The notes beneath the pieces were generated by a model. It was not told the origin of the DNA. It ran no database searches and was given only the letters and a program-made list of their open reading frames with translations. Made by a program: the position numbers and the translations under genes. From 66-474 sp036279975 (lineage in GTDB: Bacteria; Pseudomonadota; Gammaproteobacteria; Xanthomonadales; Rhodanobacteraceae), in NCBI GenBank assembly GCA_036279975.1, contig DASURP010000060.1, positions 1 through 19,090 on the forward strand: DNA of 19,090 bases, written 5' to 3'. Position 1 is the first letter of the stretch. Every line of letters begins with the position of its first letter. Shown here piece after piece: positions 1 to 9,366 of this stretch.

Positions 1-24
1 GCTTGACCTTTGCCGGAAGCATCC

Positions 25-1755
<1,731 letters not shown>

Positions 1756-1758
1756 GCC

Positions 1759-2328
1759 GTGGTGGCTGGCGCGTCCGGCAACGCCGCTCCCGTCCTGCCC
1801 GCGTGGCTGGACTTCGAACGCCTGGCCGCGCAACGCTACCGTGACGACGCCAGCCGCATGGCACTCGCGATCGAGCTCGCGCACCGCAACGTCGAACATG
1901 CGACGGGCGGTCCGTTCGGCGCCGGCGTGTTCGACGCTGTCGGCAAGCTCATCGCGGTGGGCGTCAATCGCGTGGAACCCCTCGCCTCGTCGCTGGCGCA
2001 CGCGGAAATCGTCGCGCTGGTGGCGGCGCAACGAAAACTCGGCCGCGCGCGCCTGAACATGGATGGACACGGTTACACCCTGGCGGCCAGCGCGCAGCCA
2101 TGCTGCCAGTGCTATGGCGCGATCGTGTGGGCGGGCATCGACACCTTGCTGGTCGGCGCGCGCGCACGCGATACCGAAACGCTGGCGGGCTTCGACGAGG
2201 GGCCGCTGCCCGGGGATTGGATCGGCGAACTGGGACGGCGCGGCATCCGCGTCGTCCGCGACCTGCAGCGCGAAGCCGCATGCGCCGTGCTGCGCAACTA
2301 CACGCGGACGGGTGGCGTGCGCTACTGA
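1759..2328 (+). CDS. Cytidine/guanine-deaminase-fold nucleoside deaminase
   Basis: Zinc-dependent deaminase of the CDA/dCMP/guanine-deaminase superfamily, 189 residues. The zinc and catalytic residues are visible: H81-A-E83 (SSLAHAEIVAL) and P114-C115-x-x-C118 in SAQPCCQCYGAI. The preceding GGPFGAGVFD segment (50-59) resembles the guanine-deaminase/TadA-like branch rather than short cytidine deaminases. The second motif is unusual: two adjacent cysteines (C115, C116) and Ala-Gln where TadA-like enzymes have a Leu-Glu-Pro-Cys arrangement. It starts at GTG 1759, 3 nt after the glnS stop, with a purine-rich GGGAAGGG upstream; a second GTG follows directly. The physiological substrate (guanine, a nucleoside, or a modified base) cannot be read from sequence. 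It is not TadA proper, because the PCPMC-type motif is absent. Confidence 0.85.
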   Translation: MVAGASGNAAPVLPAWLDFERLAAQRYRDDASRMALAIELAHRNVEHATGGPFGAGVFDAVGKLIAVGVNRVEPLASSLAHAEIVALVAAQRKLGRARLNMDGHGYTLAASAQPCCQCYGAIVWAGIDTLLVGARARDTETLAGFDEGPLPGDWIGELGRRGIRVVRDLQREAACAVLRNYTRTGGVRY

Positions 2329-2425
2329 CCGTGATCCGCGTCAACGGAGCAGCCACGCGTTTTCGCCCGCCCAGGCGCAACCCGCTATGCTTTCGCCGTC
2401 AACGTCCGCGACACAACCCCGCCCC

Positions 2426-3127
2426 ATGACCCGCCTGCGCGCTTTCGTACCCCTGCTGATCCTGATTGCGATCGGGGTGGCGGTGGGTGCGAGCGGGATG
2501 CTCCAGAGCCTCGCACCCAGCCACATCATGCTCGAACAGGCCAACTGGTCGCGCCAGATCGCGGCGCACCCGGCGCTGGCCTACTTCGTGTACGTCGTGG
2601 TCCTGACGCTGTCGGTGGCCACCGCGATGCCGGGCCCGCTGCTGATCATCATCGCGGGCGGGATGCTGTTCGGGATGGGCCCCGCGATCGGCCTGTCGCT
2701 GGTCGGCGAGGTGCTGGGCTCGCTGCTGCTGTACTACGCGGCGCGCCACGCGTTCGGCTACGGCAAGCGGCCGCCGCCGAAATTCGTCGAACGCATACGC
2801 CAGGGCTACCAGGCCAACCCCGTTTCCTACACCTTGTTCCTGCGCTTCGTTCCGCTGTTCCCGTTCGGGGGCGTCACGGTGGCGCTGGCGTGGCTGCGCT
2901 GCCCGGTGTGGCTGTTCGCCATCGCCACGACTTTCGGCGGTGTGATCATGCTGGTGTTCGAAACCGCGATCGGTGCGGGCGTCGGGCAATCGATCGCCGA
3001 GGGCAAGGGCCTGTCGCCCGGGATCATCATGGAACCGCACATCTGGCTGCCGCTGGTGGGGCTGGGCCTGTTGGCGCTGATCCCGGTGCTGCTGCAAAGG
3101 ATGCGCGCGGCCGAATCCGCCGAATGA
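2426..3127 (+). CDS. TVP38/TMEM64 (DedA-like) family membrane protein
   Basis: Integral inner-membrane protein of 233 residues in the TVP38/TMEM64 (SNARE-associated/VTT) superfamily, related to YdjX/YdjZ and DedA. An N-terminal membrane helix (about 7-28) is followed by a second hydrophobic segment (about 50-85) containing the family-like ATAMPGPLLIIIAGGMLFG. The conserved re-entrant motif is FLRFVPLFPFGG (138-149), with R140, P143 and P146, and two C-terminal helices follow. Members are linked to lipid scrambling/transport and membrane homeostasis, but a specific role here is not determined. I chose the ATG at 2426 because homology-like sequence begins with MTRLRAFVPLLILI. An in-frame ATG at 2387 would add 13 residues of low-quality sequence. 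A TATGCT hexamer at 2386 could be a -10 element, but no convincing -35 is seen. Confidence 0.85.
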   Translation: MTRLRAFVPLLILIAIGVAVGASGMLQSLAPSHIMLEQANWSRQIAAHPALAYFVYVVVLTLSVATAMPGPLLIIIAGGMLFGMGPAIGLSLVGEVLGSLLLYYAARHAFGYGKRPPPKFVERIRQGYQANPVSYTLFLRFVPLFPFGGVTVALAWLRCPVWLFAIATTFGGVIMLVFETAIGAGVGQSIAEGKGLSPGIIMEPHIWLPLVGLGLLALIPVLLQRMRAAESAE

Positions 3128-3207
3128 ACGGCTGACGCGCCGCGCAGCGTGCCTGCCCCGGCCGGAGCCGCTACCCTGTACCGGCCCCCACGACTTCCCC
3201 CGTGACG

Positions 3208-4776
3208 ATGACGACGACCGCCGCCACCGCCCCCGGATCCGGTCCACGCGACGCACCGCTGCCCCGGCAAATCCCCTACATCATCGTCACCGAAGGCTGC
3301 GAGCGCTTCAGCTTCTACGGCATGCGCAACATCCTGACGCCGTTCCTGGTGTCGACGTTGCTGCTGTACCTGCCGCTCGGCGAGCGCGCGCTGGCGGCCA
3401 AGGACGTGTTCCACACCTTCGTGATCGGGGTGTATTTCTTCCCGCTGCTGGGCGGTTGGATCGCGGACCGTTTCTTCGGCAAGTACCACACCGTGCTGTG
3501 GCTTTCGATGGTGTACGTGGCGGGCCACGCCTGCCTCGCGCTGTTCGACGACGACCGCACCGGTTTCTACGCCGGCCTGTTCCTGATCGCGCTGGGTTCA
3601 GGCGGCATCAAGCCGCTGGTATCGGCGTTCGTCGGCGACCAATTCGATTCCAGCAACAAGCACCGCGCGAAGCTCGTCTACGACGGCTTCTACTGGATCA
3701 TCAATTTCGGTTCGTTCTTCGCTTCGCTGTTGATGCCGATTTTCCTGCGCGACCTCGGGCCGGCGATCGCGTTCGGCATCCCGGGCCTGCTGATGGCCAT
3801 CGCGCTGGTAGTGTTCTGGCTGGGCCGCAAACGTTACGTGCGCATCCCGCCCACGCCACCGAATCCGCATTCGTTGTTGCGGGTGGCGCGCAGCGCGCTG
3901 CTGGCGCGCGCACCGGGACAGGCGCGGCCGGGCTTGTGGATCGCGGCCTGCGGGGTCGCGGCGGCGCTGGCCGCGCTGGCGGCGATCCCGCTGCTGGGCT
4001 TCGTGATCGGCGCGTGCATCGCTCTGGGCGCACTGCTGGTGTTCGGCGGCCTCGGCACCGCGCTGCAACTGGAACGCGCGCGTGGTGCGCACCCCGACGA
4101 GGCGGTCGATGGCGTACGCGGCGTGTTGCGCGTGTTGATCGTGTTCGCGCTGGTCACGCCGTTCTGGTCGCTGTTCGACCAGAAAGCCTCGACCTGGGTG
4201 CTGCAGGGCGCGGAGATGACCAAGCCCGGATGGTTCCACGAAGCCCAGATGCAGGCGCTGAACCCGCTGCTGGTGTTGCTGCTGATCCCCCTCAACAACG
4301 TGGCGCTGTTCCCGTTGCTGCGGCGCCTCGGCATCGAGCCTACCTCGCTGCGCCGGATGGGCACCGGCATCGCACTGGCCGCACTCGCGTGGGTCGCCGC
4401 CGGCTTCCTGCAGCTTGCGCTCGACGGCGGCGACGCGGTGTCGATCGCCTGGCAGATCCTGCCCTACGCGCTACTGACCCTGGGCGAGGTGCTGGTGTCC
4501 GCGACCGGATTGGAGTTCGCCTACAGCCAGGCGCCGCCTTCGATGAAGGGCTCGATCATGAGCTTCTGGATGCTGTCGGTGACCTTCGGCAACCTGTGGG
4601 TGCTGCTGGCCGACGCCGGGGTGCGCAATGCCAGCGTGACCGGCTGGATCGCCGCGACCGGTTTCGGCGAGAACGCCTTCCTGATGTTCTTCTTCGCCGG
4701 CTTCGCCGCGCTCGCCGCACTGGTGTTCGCGCTGTACGCGCGCCGCTACCCGATGCAGGATTTCTATCGCGCGTGA
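3208..4776 (+). CDS. POT/PTR2-family proton-dependent oligopeptide transporter
   Basis: Major-facilitator transporter of the proton-coupled oligopeptide (POT/PTR2) family, 522 residues, with about 12-14 membrane helices. The diagnostic ExxERFxxYG motif is present near the N-terminus as EGCERFSFYG (29-38); its glutamates and arginine form the proton/peptide coupling site of the family. The second PTR2 signature region is LGGWIADRFFGKYHT, and the third is FYWIINFGSFF. The central loop is followed by two extra hydrophobic stretches, as in bacterial DtpT-type proteins. It probably imports di- and tripeptides. Start choice is open: GTG 3202 and ATG 3208 are in frame and neither has a Shine-Dalgarno sequence; I give the ATG. 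The gene stands alone, about 80 nt after the TVP38 gene. A short CGCAAC/GTTGCG hairpin follows the stop directly. Confidence 0.93.
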   Translation: MTTTAATAPGSGPRDAPLPRQIPYIIVTEGCERFSFYGMRNILTPFLVSTLLLYLPLGERALAAKDVFHTFVIGVYFFPLLGGWIADRFFGKYHTVLWLSMVYVAGHACLALFDDDRTGFYAGLFLIALGSGGIKPLVSAFVGDQFDSSNKHRAKLVYDGFYWIINFGSFFASLLMPIFLRDLGPAIAFGIPGLLMAIALVVFWLGRKRYVRIPPTPPNPHSLLRVARSALLARAPGQARPGLWIAACGVAAALAALAAIPLLGFVIGACIALGALLVFGGLGTALQLERARGAHPDEAVDGVRGVLRVLIVFALVTPFWSLFDQKASTWVLQGAEMTKPGWFHEAQMQALNPLLVLLLIPLNNVALFPLLRRLGIEPTSLRRMGTGIALAALAWVAAGFLQLALDGGDAVSIAWQILPYALLTLGEVLVSATGLEFAYSQAPPSMKGSIMSFWMLSVTFGNLWVLLADAGVRNASVTGWIAATGFGENAFLMFFFAGFAALAALVFALYARRYPMQDFYRA

Positions 4777-4800
4777 CGCAACCGCGTTGCGCAGAAAACA

Positions 4801-4819
4801 TGGGCCGTGAGGGTCGAAC
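4801..4819 (-). repeat. Decayed copy of the tRNA-Lys 3' end
   Basis: The stretch TGGGCCGTGAGGGTCGAAC matches the end of the tRNA-Lys gene (TGGGCCGTGAAGGGATCGAAC at 4864-4884, plus-strand reading) except for two single-base deletions. It therefore repeats the T-loop, T-stem and 3' acceptor strand of the tRNA about 63 nt downstream of the gene in the tRNA's own direction. No D-arm or anticodon arm accompanies it, so it is not a functional tRNA. It may be the remnant of a tandem tRNA duplication or of a tRNA-3'-end integration event. Confidence 0.6.
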
Positions 4820-4821
4820 GC

Positions 4822-4851
4822 CGCGCCATGGATGGCTCGAAGCCATGCGCG
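4822..4851 (-). terminator. Hairpin 3' of tRNA-Lys, possible terminator/processing signal
   Basis: On the minus strand a stem with arms ATGGCT and AGCCAT closes a 3-nt loop (TCG), and outer CGCGC/GCGCG arms extend it across a 5-nt bulge. It lies 10 nt downstream of the tRNA CCA end. No T-run follows directly; the first TTTT is about 25 nt further on. A canonical intrinsic terminator is therefore not shown, and this is only a candidate. Confidence 0.3.
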
Positions 4852-4860
4852 CCGAGAAAT

Positions 4861-4935
4861 TGGTGGGCCGTGAAGGGATCGAACCTTCGACCAATGGATT
4901 AAAAGTCCACTGCTCTACCGCTGAGCTAACGGCCC
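4861..4935 (-). tRNA. tRNA-Lys (anticodon TTT)
   Basis: Complete cloverleaf on the minus strand, 75 nt including the encoded CCA. The acceptor stem GGGCCGT pairs fully with ACGGCCC, followed by discriminator A and CCA. The D-arm is GCTC-AGCGGTA-GAGC, a short D-loop. The anticodon stem-loop has the seven-base loop CTTTTAA, giving anticodon TTT (lysine). The T-arm is GAAGG-TTCGATC-CCTTC. It lies 53 nt downstream of the queC stop in the same orientation, so it could be the last element of that transcription unit or have its own promoter. Confidence 0.97.
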
Positions 4936-4988
4936 CCGCTGCTGCCGGCAGCGCCGCGCAAAGCCGCCGAGTCGCGCATTCTAACGTG

Positions 4989-5696
4989 TCACGCGCCGGG
5001 AACGTAGTGCGTGGGATCGTCGACACCGGCGTCGGCAAAGCCGCGCGCGCGCAGCACGCAGGCATCGCAATGGCCGCAGGCACGGCCCCCGGCATCGGCG
5101 CGATAGCACGACACGGTTTGCGCGAAATCGACGCCCAGGCGCATGCCCTCGCGCACGATCTCGGCCTTCGACAGATCGATCAGCGGCGCGTGCACGTGCA
5201 GTGTGTGCCCTTCGACCCCAGCCTTGGTCGCGAGGTTGGCCAACCACTCGAACGCTTCGACGAAGGCGGGCCGGCAGTCGGGGTAACCCGAATAATCGAC
5301 CGCGTTGACGCCGCAGAAGATGTCACTGGCGCCCAGCGCTTCGGCCCAGCCCAGCGCGACCGCCAGCATGATGGTGTTGCGCGCAGGCACGTAGGTGACG
5401 GGAATCTCGCCGGCACTGCGTACGGCGACGTGCTCGGGCACCGCGATGTCCGCGGTGAGCGCGGAACCGCCGATGCTGCGCAGGTCGACCGACACCGTCT
5501 TGTGCTCGACCGCACCCAGCATCGCCGCGACCCGCGCGGCGGCCGCCAGTTCCGATGCGTGCCGCTGGCCGTAGGCCACCGACAGCGCGTGGCAGTCGAA
5601 TCCCCTGGCACGCGCCAGCGCCAGCGTCACCGCCGAATCCATGCCCCCGGAGACCAGCACCACCGCCTTGGGTTTGCCGGAGCGATCGGCCATCAT
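4989..5696 (-). CDS. queC: 7-cyano-7-deazaguanine synthase
   Basis: QueC converts 7-carboxy-7-deazaguanine to preQ0 with ATP and ammonia in the cytosolic queuosine pathway. The product is 235 residues, the normal family size. The PP-loop ATP-pyrophosphatase motif is SGGMDS at 16-21. The zinc site is the cysteine set C197, C207, C210 and C213 in the C-terminal segment CYRADAGGRACGHCDAC; the C-x2-C-x2-C tail is typical of QueC. The conserved YVPARNTIML and NAVDYSGYPDCRP regions are also present. It begins 10 nt after the cpoB stop, at the end of the tol-pal operon; cpoB-queC linkage is common in gammaproteobacteria. Two adjacent ATGs (5696 and 5693) could each be the start. Confidence 0.96.
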   Translation of the reverse strand: MMADRSGKPKAVVLVSGGMDSAVTLALARARGFDCHALSVAYGQRHASELAAAARVAAMLGAVEHKTVSVDLRSIGGSALTADIAVPEHVAVRSAGEIPVTYVPARNTIMLAVALGWAEALGASDIFCGVNAVDYSGYPDCRPAFVEAFEWLANLATKAGVEGHTLHVHAPLIDLSKAEIVREGMRLGVDFAQTVSCYRADAGGRACGHCDACVLRARGFADAGVDDPTHYVPGA

Positions 5697-5706
5697 GCGC
5701 CGCGCG

Positions 5707-6507
5707 TCACTTCGCGCCGGCGGGTGCGGGGACGTCCTGCAGCTTGTCGCGCGCGCGCTTTTCCAGCGGCGTGCCCGGATTCGCCTTGATCACGGCCTGC
5801 AGGGTGGCGCGCGCCGCTGCGTAATCCTTCAGCCCGATCTCGCAGTCGGCAACCCTGAGCTGCGCTTCCGCCGCCTTGGGGCTGCCGGGGTATTTCCGCA
5901 GCAGCGCCTGGAACGCATCCAGCGCCGGCTTGTAATTCTGGGTGACGTAGTACGAACCGCCCAGCCAGTAATACGCATTTGAAACCAGCTGGCTGTCGGG
6001 ATACTTGTCGATGAAGGCACGGAATCCGCGCGCGGAATCGACGTAGTCGCCGGCGCGCAGCAACTTGAAGGCCGCGTCGTAGTCGGCCTGCGCCGCGGCC
6101 TTGTCGGCAGCGGATATCGGCCTGGCGGGCGCCGCGGGGACCGGCTTGTCCGGCTCCGCGGAAGACGGCGCTGAAGCCGAAGTGGCCGGCGCCGCGCCCT
6201 GCGGGTGTTCGAGCTTGCCCAGACGGGAATCCAGGCTGCCGTAGCGATCCTTGCTGGCCTGCTCGAACTGCTGCAGGCGGTGCTGCAGGATCTCGATCTG
6301 GCCCTGCATCTGCTGCATCTGGTCATGCAGGCCCTGGACCTGGTTGAGCAGGGTCAGGCTGTTCGTGGGCGGCGGCGCCGAGGCCGCCTGCGCCGCCTGC
6401 TGCGCGCGCGCGCGCGGCGTGCACAGCCCCGCAACGATCATGGCCGCCGAAGCGGCCATGATCAGCGGGAACTTGCGCGACCTTCGGCCGCGCGGGTCCA
6501 CGTCCAT
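5707..6507 (-). CDS. cpoB: Cell division coordinator CpoB (YbgF), TPR protein
   Basis: Periplasmic TolA-interacting protein that coordinates PBP1B activity with Tol-Pal constriction. The product is 266 residues. A basic N-terminus and hydrophobic segment (13-30) end in an ARA-QQ signal-peptidase site near residue 35. A coiled-coil trimerisation region follows (about 50-100, rich in Q, L and M), then an Ala/Pro-rich linker (103-133) and three tetratricopeptide repeats (about 140-255: DYDAAFKLLRAGDY, NAYYWLGGSYY, AEAQLRVADCEIGLKDY). I chose the ATG at 6507 because GGAG sits 6 nt upstream and pal ends 11 nt before. The order pal-cpoB-queC is conserved in related bacteria. The cysteine in the signal region (VAGLC) does not make a good lipobox. 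Confidence 0.93.
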   Translation of the reverse strand: MDVDPRGRRSRKFPLIMAASAAMIVAGLCTPRARAQQAAQAASAPPPTNSLTLLNQVQGLHDQMQQMQGQIEILQHRLQQFEQASKDRYGSLDSRLGKLEHPQGAAPATSASAPSSAEPDKPVPAAPARPISAADKAAAQADYDAAFKLLRAGDYVDSARGFRAFIDKYPDSQLVSNAYYWLGGSYYVTQNYKPALDAFQALLRKYPGSPKAAEAQLRVADCEIGLKDYAAARATLQAVIKANPGTPLEKRARDKLQDVPAPAGAK

Positions 6508-6518
6508 CGACACTCCGA

Positions 6519-7025
6519 TTACTCGGTGGTGTAGACGATGTTGTCGCGGCGGTTCTGTTGCCAGCAGCCCTCGTTGTGCTCGCGGCATACCGGGCGCTCC
6601 TCGCCGTAACTCACGACCTTGATCTGGTCGGCGGATGCACCGGCCGCTTCCAGCGCGCTGGCCAGCGAGTTGCCGCGGCGTTCGCCGAGACCGAGGTTGT
6701 ATTCACGGGTGCCGCGTTCGTCGGCGTTGCCTTCGATGGTCATGCGCGCCATCGGACGGTCACGCAGGTACTTGGCGTGGCAGGCGACGATGTCGTCGAA
6801 CTGCGACTTGATCTCGCTCTTGTCGAAGTCAAAATAGACCACGCGGGTACGCAGGCAGGCATTGCTCTGCAGGTCGGCAGGCGTGAACACGCCTTCGGTG
6901 GTGGCGGGCGCGGTGGGCGTGGGGGCCTCGGGCGGCGGCGGCGGCTTGACTTCCTGCTTCTTGGCACAAGCTGCGGCGGCCAGGCAAAACAGTGCAATCA
7001 CGGAGACGCGAACGGTTGCGTTCAT
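6519..7025 (-). CDS. pal: Peptidoglycan-associated lipoprotein Pal
   Basis: Outer-membrane lipoprotein that binds peptidoglycan and TolB; 168 residues. The signal peptide ends at LAAAAC, with C20 as the likely acylated cysteine. Position -3 is alanine rather than the preferred leucine, a slightly weak lipobox. A Pro-rich tether (26-42) leads to an OmpA-C domain (about 58-165) with VYFDFDKSEI and the peptidoglycan-binding core IEGNADERGTREYNLGLGERR, including D102 and R104. C-terminal QNRRDNIVYTTE is close to the family consensus (NRRAVLVY). An AAAGGATGG ribosome-binding sequence precedes the ATG. It lies 86 nt after tolB, the largest gap within the operon, so a secondary promoter or processing site there is possible but not visible. 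Confidence 0.96.
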   Translation of the reverse strand: MNATVRVSVIALFCLAAAACAKKQEVKPPPPPEAPTPTAPATTEGVFTPADLQSNACLRTRVVYFDFDKSEIKSQFDDIVACHAKYLRDRPMARMTIEGNADERGTREYNLGLGERRGNSLASALEAAGASADQIKVVSYGEERPVCREHNEGCWQQNRRDNIVYTTE

Positions 7026-7111
7026 GGCGAATCCATCCTTTTTTTGAACGAGTGGGTGAGTGGAAGGGGTACAACTGCTGAAATTGAAACACTGTGTTGA
7101 TCAAGGCTGCG

Positions 7112-8425
7112 TCAAGGATTCCGGTAGGGACCCCAAGCCGGCTCGCGCACGTCGCCGTCGCTCAACACCAGTCGCTGACGTACGCGCCCGTCAGCCGAAA
7201 CGGAGTACAGAACCCCGCGTGGGCCCTCGGTGGCCGCGTAGAGGAGCATGCTGGCGTTGGGCGCCCAGCTCGGAGAGTCGTCCAGGTTGCCCGGCGAAAC
7301 AAAAATCTCCTGACCGCCAAGGGAGCGATCCATCACTGCAATACGATACACGTTTCCGTTGCCCTGCACCATCGCCAGCTTGTTGCCGTCGTAATCCACG
7401 GCGACGTCGGCGTTGTACTGACCCTGGAAGGTGATGCGCTGCGGCACGCCGCCGGCGGCAGGGATTTCATACAGTTGCGGTTTGCCGGAGCGGTCCGACG
7501 TGAAGATGATGTTCTGCCCATCCGGCGTCCATGACGGCTCGGTGTCGATCGCCAGATTGTGGGTGAGGCGGGTCAGCGCGCCGCTGCCGAGGTCCATCAC
7601 GTAGATTTCCGGGTTGCCCTGGAACGACAGGCTCACGGCCAGCTTCTTGCCGTCCGGTGAAAAGCGCGGGGCGCCATTGATGCCGGGCCGCCCCGACACC
7701 AGCCGCCGCGCGCCGGTCGATACGTTCTGGATATAGATCGCCGAGTTGCCGCTCTCGAACGACACATACGCGAGCTCCCTGCCGTCCGGCGACCAGGTCG
7801 GCGACAGCAACGCTTCGTGCGAGCGCACCACGGTCTGCGGGTTGTAGCCATCGGAATCGGCGACCACCAGCGAATACTGCGCGGCGTGCCCGAGGCCCAC
7901 CATGGTGACGTAGGCGATGCGGGTGTCGAAGGCGCCACGCACGCCGATGATCTTCTGGTAGATCGCGTCGGCGATTTCGTGCGCCACGCGGCGCAGGTCG
8001 CTGCCCTGCCGCGCCACCGCTGCCTGCAGCAGCATCTGCTGCTTGTTGACGTCCCACAACTGGAAGGTGGCCGTGAGCACGCCGCCCGCGTACACGGTGG
8101 TGCCGACCACGATGTAATCCTGCTTGAGTTGCTGCCAGGTCGCAAACTTGATCTGCGAACCGGTGGTGGGCGACTGCACGATCTCGCCATCGGGAAGTGT
8201 GCGGAATTTGCCGCTGCGGGCCAGGTCCATGCCGACGACCTGGGCCACGTCCACCGGCGCCGCCGGGCCCGAACCCTGCTGGCCGAACGGCACCACGGTA
8301 ATCGGGATCGCCGAGGGCACGCCGTTGATGATCTGCAGCGTGAGGCTTTGTGCGCCGGCCTGCGTCGCCAGCAGTGCAGCGAGCATGGCCAGCGCCATGG
8401 TAAGCAGCAGTCTTTGCATTCGCAT
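7112..8425 (-). CDS. tolB: Tol-Pal translocation protein TolB
   Basis: Periplasmic beta-propeller partner of Pal and TolA; 437 residues from this start. The signal peptide MRMQRLLLTM... has an AGA-QS cleavage site near residue 25. The N-terminal domain includes the conserved PITVVPFGQQG...VVGMDLARSGKF, then a six-bladed propeller with repeated WSPDG/FSPDG/WTPDG motifs and SDRSGKPQLYEIPAAGG. The start is ambiguous. ATG 8443 overlaps the tolA stop in an ATGA arrangement but has a weak ribosome-binding site. ATG 8425 follows AGGA and gives a better signal-peptide n-region, so I prefer it. Function and family are unambiguous. Confidence 0.97.
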   Translation of the reverse strand: MRMQRLLLTMALAMLAALLATQAGAQSLTLQIINGVPSAIPITVVPFGQQGSGPAAPVDVAQVVGMDLARSGKFRTLPDGEIVQSPTTGSQIKFATWQQLKQDYIVVGTTVYAGGVLTATFQLWDVNKQQMLLQAAVARQGSDLRRVAHEIADAIYQKIIGVRGAFDTRIAYVTMVGLGHAAQYSLVVADSDGYNPQTVVRSHEALLSPTWSPDGRELAYVSFESGNSAIYIQNVSTGARRLVSGRPGINGAPRFSPDGKKLAVSLSFQGNPEIYVMDLGSGALTRLTHNLAIDTEPSWTPDGQNIIFTSDRSGKPQLYEIPAAGGVPQRITFQGQYNADVAVDYDGNKLAMVQGNGNVYRIAVMDRSLGGQEIFVSPGNLDDSPSWAPNASMLLYAATEGPRGVLYSVSADGRVRQRLVLSDGDVREPAWGPYRNP

Positions 8426-8439
8426 GTTCGAACAGTTCC

Positions 8440-9366
8440 TCATTGGGATCCGGGAATCTGGAATTTCAGGGTCAGGTCGGGCACGAACTCCTTTTCGAAG
8501 CCCTTGTAGGGCAAGGGCGACGAGCGCAGTACCGCGGCCTGGACCGAATCCTTCCCCACCTGATTCAGGGGACAACTCGGCAAGACCTTAACACTGACCA
8601 CCTGACCACCGCGTATCTGCGAGATTTCCACTGGACACACCGTCCCCGGCGGAATGTCGAACGGGCGCAACCAGTTCTGGACGATCGCGTTGGTCAAGGC
8701 GGCCTGGTACGCGGCGGTGTCCTGGCCGGCCTGCCCGGTCATCGCCTGCCTGGCCACCGGCACGTTCTCGGCGTTCTGGTTCTGTTCGGTCTTGCGCAGG
8801 TCGGCCAGTTGCTGGGCCTTCTGCGATTCCAGGTTGATCCTGCGTTGCTGGGCCGCGCTTTGCGCCTTGACCTCGGCCAGTTCCTTGAGGATGCGCTCGG
8901 CCTCCTTCTGCCTGGTCAATTCCGCCATGCGCTGCCTTTGCTGTTCCTCCTGCGCCTTTTGCTCCTGCTCGGCCTGCTGCCGGGCGAGTTCCGCGATTTT
9001 TTCCTGGTCCTTCAACTTCGGCTGCGGCACCGGCGTCGGCAGCACCCGCACCGGCGCGGGCGGCGGCGGCTTGGGCGCCGGCTCGGCCTTGTGCTCGTGC
9101 CTGGGCGAGGCTTTTTCGGCATGCTTCGAAGCGGGTGGTGGCGGCGCCCCGACCGGCCCCACCAGGGTGGCCTCGATGATGGGGCCCTGCAGGCGCACCA
9201 CGTGCGTGCAGGTGACCGGGCGCAAGGCCGCAGGCAGGTGCAGCGCGTCGGCCACGCTTTCCCAGCGGGTGCAGTTGAGCATCGCCAGCGCCAGGAACGC
9301 GACGATGCCGAAGTGCAGCAACGCGGAATAGGCGACCGCGCGCGGGGTGGCTTCAGCGCTTTCCAT
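8440..9366 (-). CDS. tolA: Cell envelope integrity protein TolA
   Basis: Inner-membrane-anchored protein that spans the periplasm and transmits TolQR force to TolB/Pal; 308 residues. One N-terminal membrane helix (11-30) carries the conserved Ser-x3-His pair (S14, H18 in YSALLHFG) needed for TolQR coupling. A Pro/Ala-rich linker (74-117) follows. Domain II is a charged coiled-coil helix of about 80 residues (118-195, Q/E/K/A-rich), much shorter than in E. coli. The globular domain III (about 212-308) contains C244 and C265, a likely disulfide pair. Unusually, about 30 residues with two more cysteines (C32, C53) sit between the membrane helix and the IIEATLVGP segment. The 5' end overlaps tolR by 14 nt and the stop overlaps one candidate tolB start. 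Confidence 0.95.
   Translation of the reverse strand: MESAEATPRAVAYSALLHFGIVAFLALAMLNCTRWESVADALHLPAALRPVTCTHVVRLQGPIIEATLVGPVGAPPPPASKHAEKASPRHEHKAEPAPKPPPPAPVRVLPTPVPQPKLKDQEKIAELARQQAEQEQKAQEEQQRQRMAELTRQKEAERILKELAEVKAQSAAQQRRINLESQKAQQLADLRKTEQNQNAENVPVARQAMTGQAGQDTAAYQAALTNAIVQNWLRPFDIPPGTVCPVEISQIRGGQVVSVKVLPSCPLNQVGKDSVQAAVLRSSPLPYKGFEKEFVPDLTLKFQIPGSQ

Noticed and set aside
2386..2391. TATGCT as a -10 promoter element for the TVP38 gene.
   Set aside because: No recognisable -35 at 16-19 bp; a single hexamer is too weak to report as a promoter.
4777..4791. CGCAAC/GTTGCG hairpin directly after the POT transporter stop as an intrinsic terminator.
   Set aside because: The stem is 6 bp with a 3-nt loop and no T-run follows on the plus strand (next bases are CAGAAAACA).
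3456..5789. Very long open frame on the plus strand overlapping the POT transporter, tRNA and queC.
   Set aside because: It is Arg/Pro/Gly-rich, runs antisense through queC and the tRNA and across the POT gene in another frame, and shows no domain; it is a GC-rich shadow frame.
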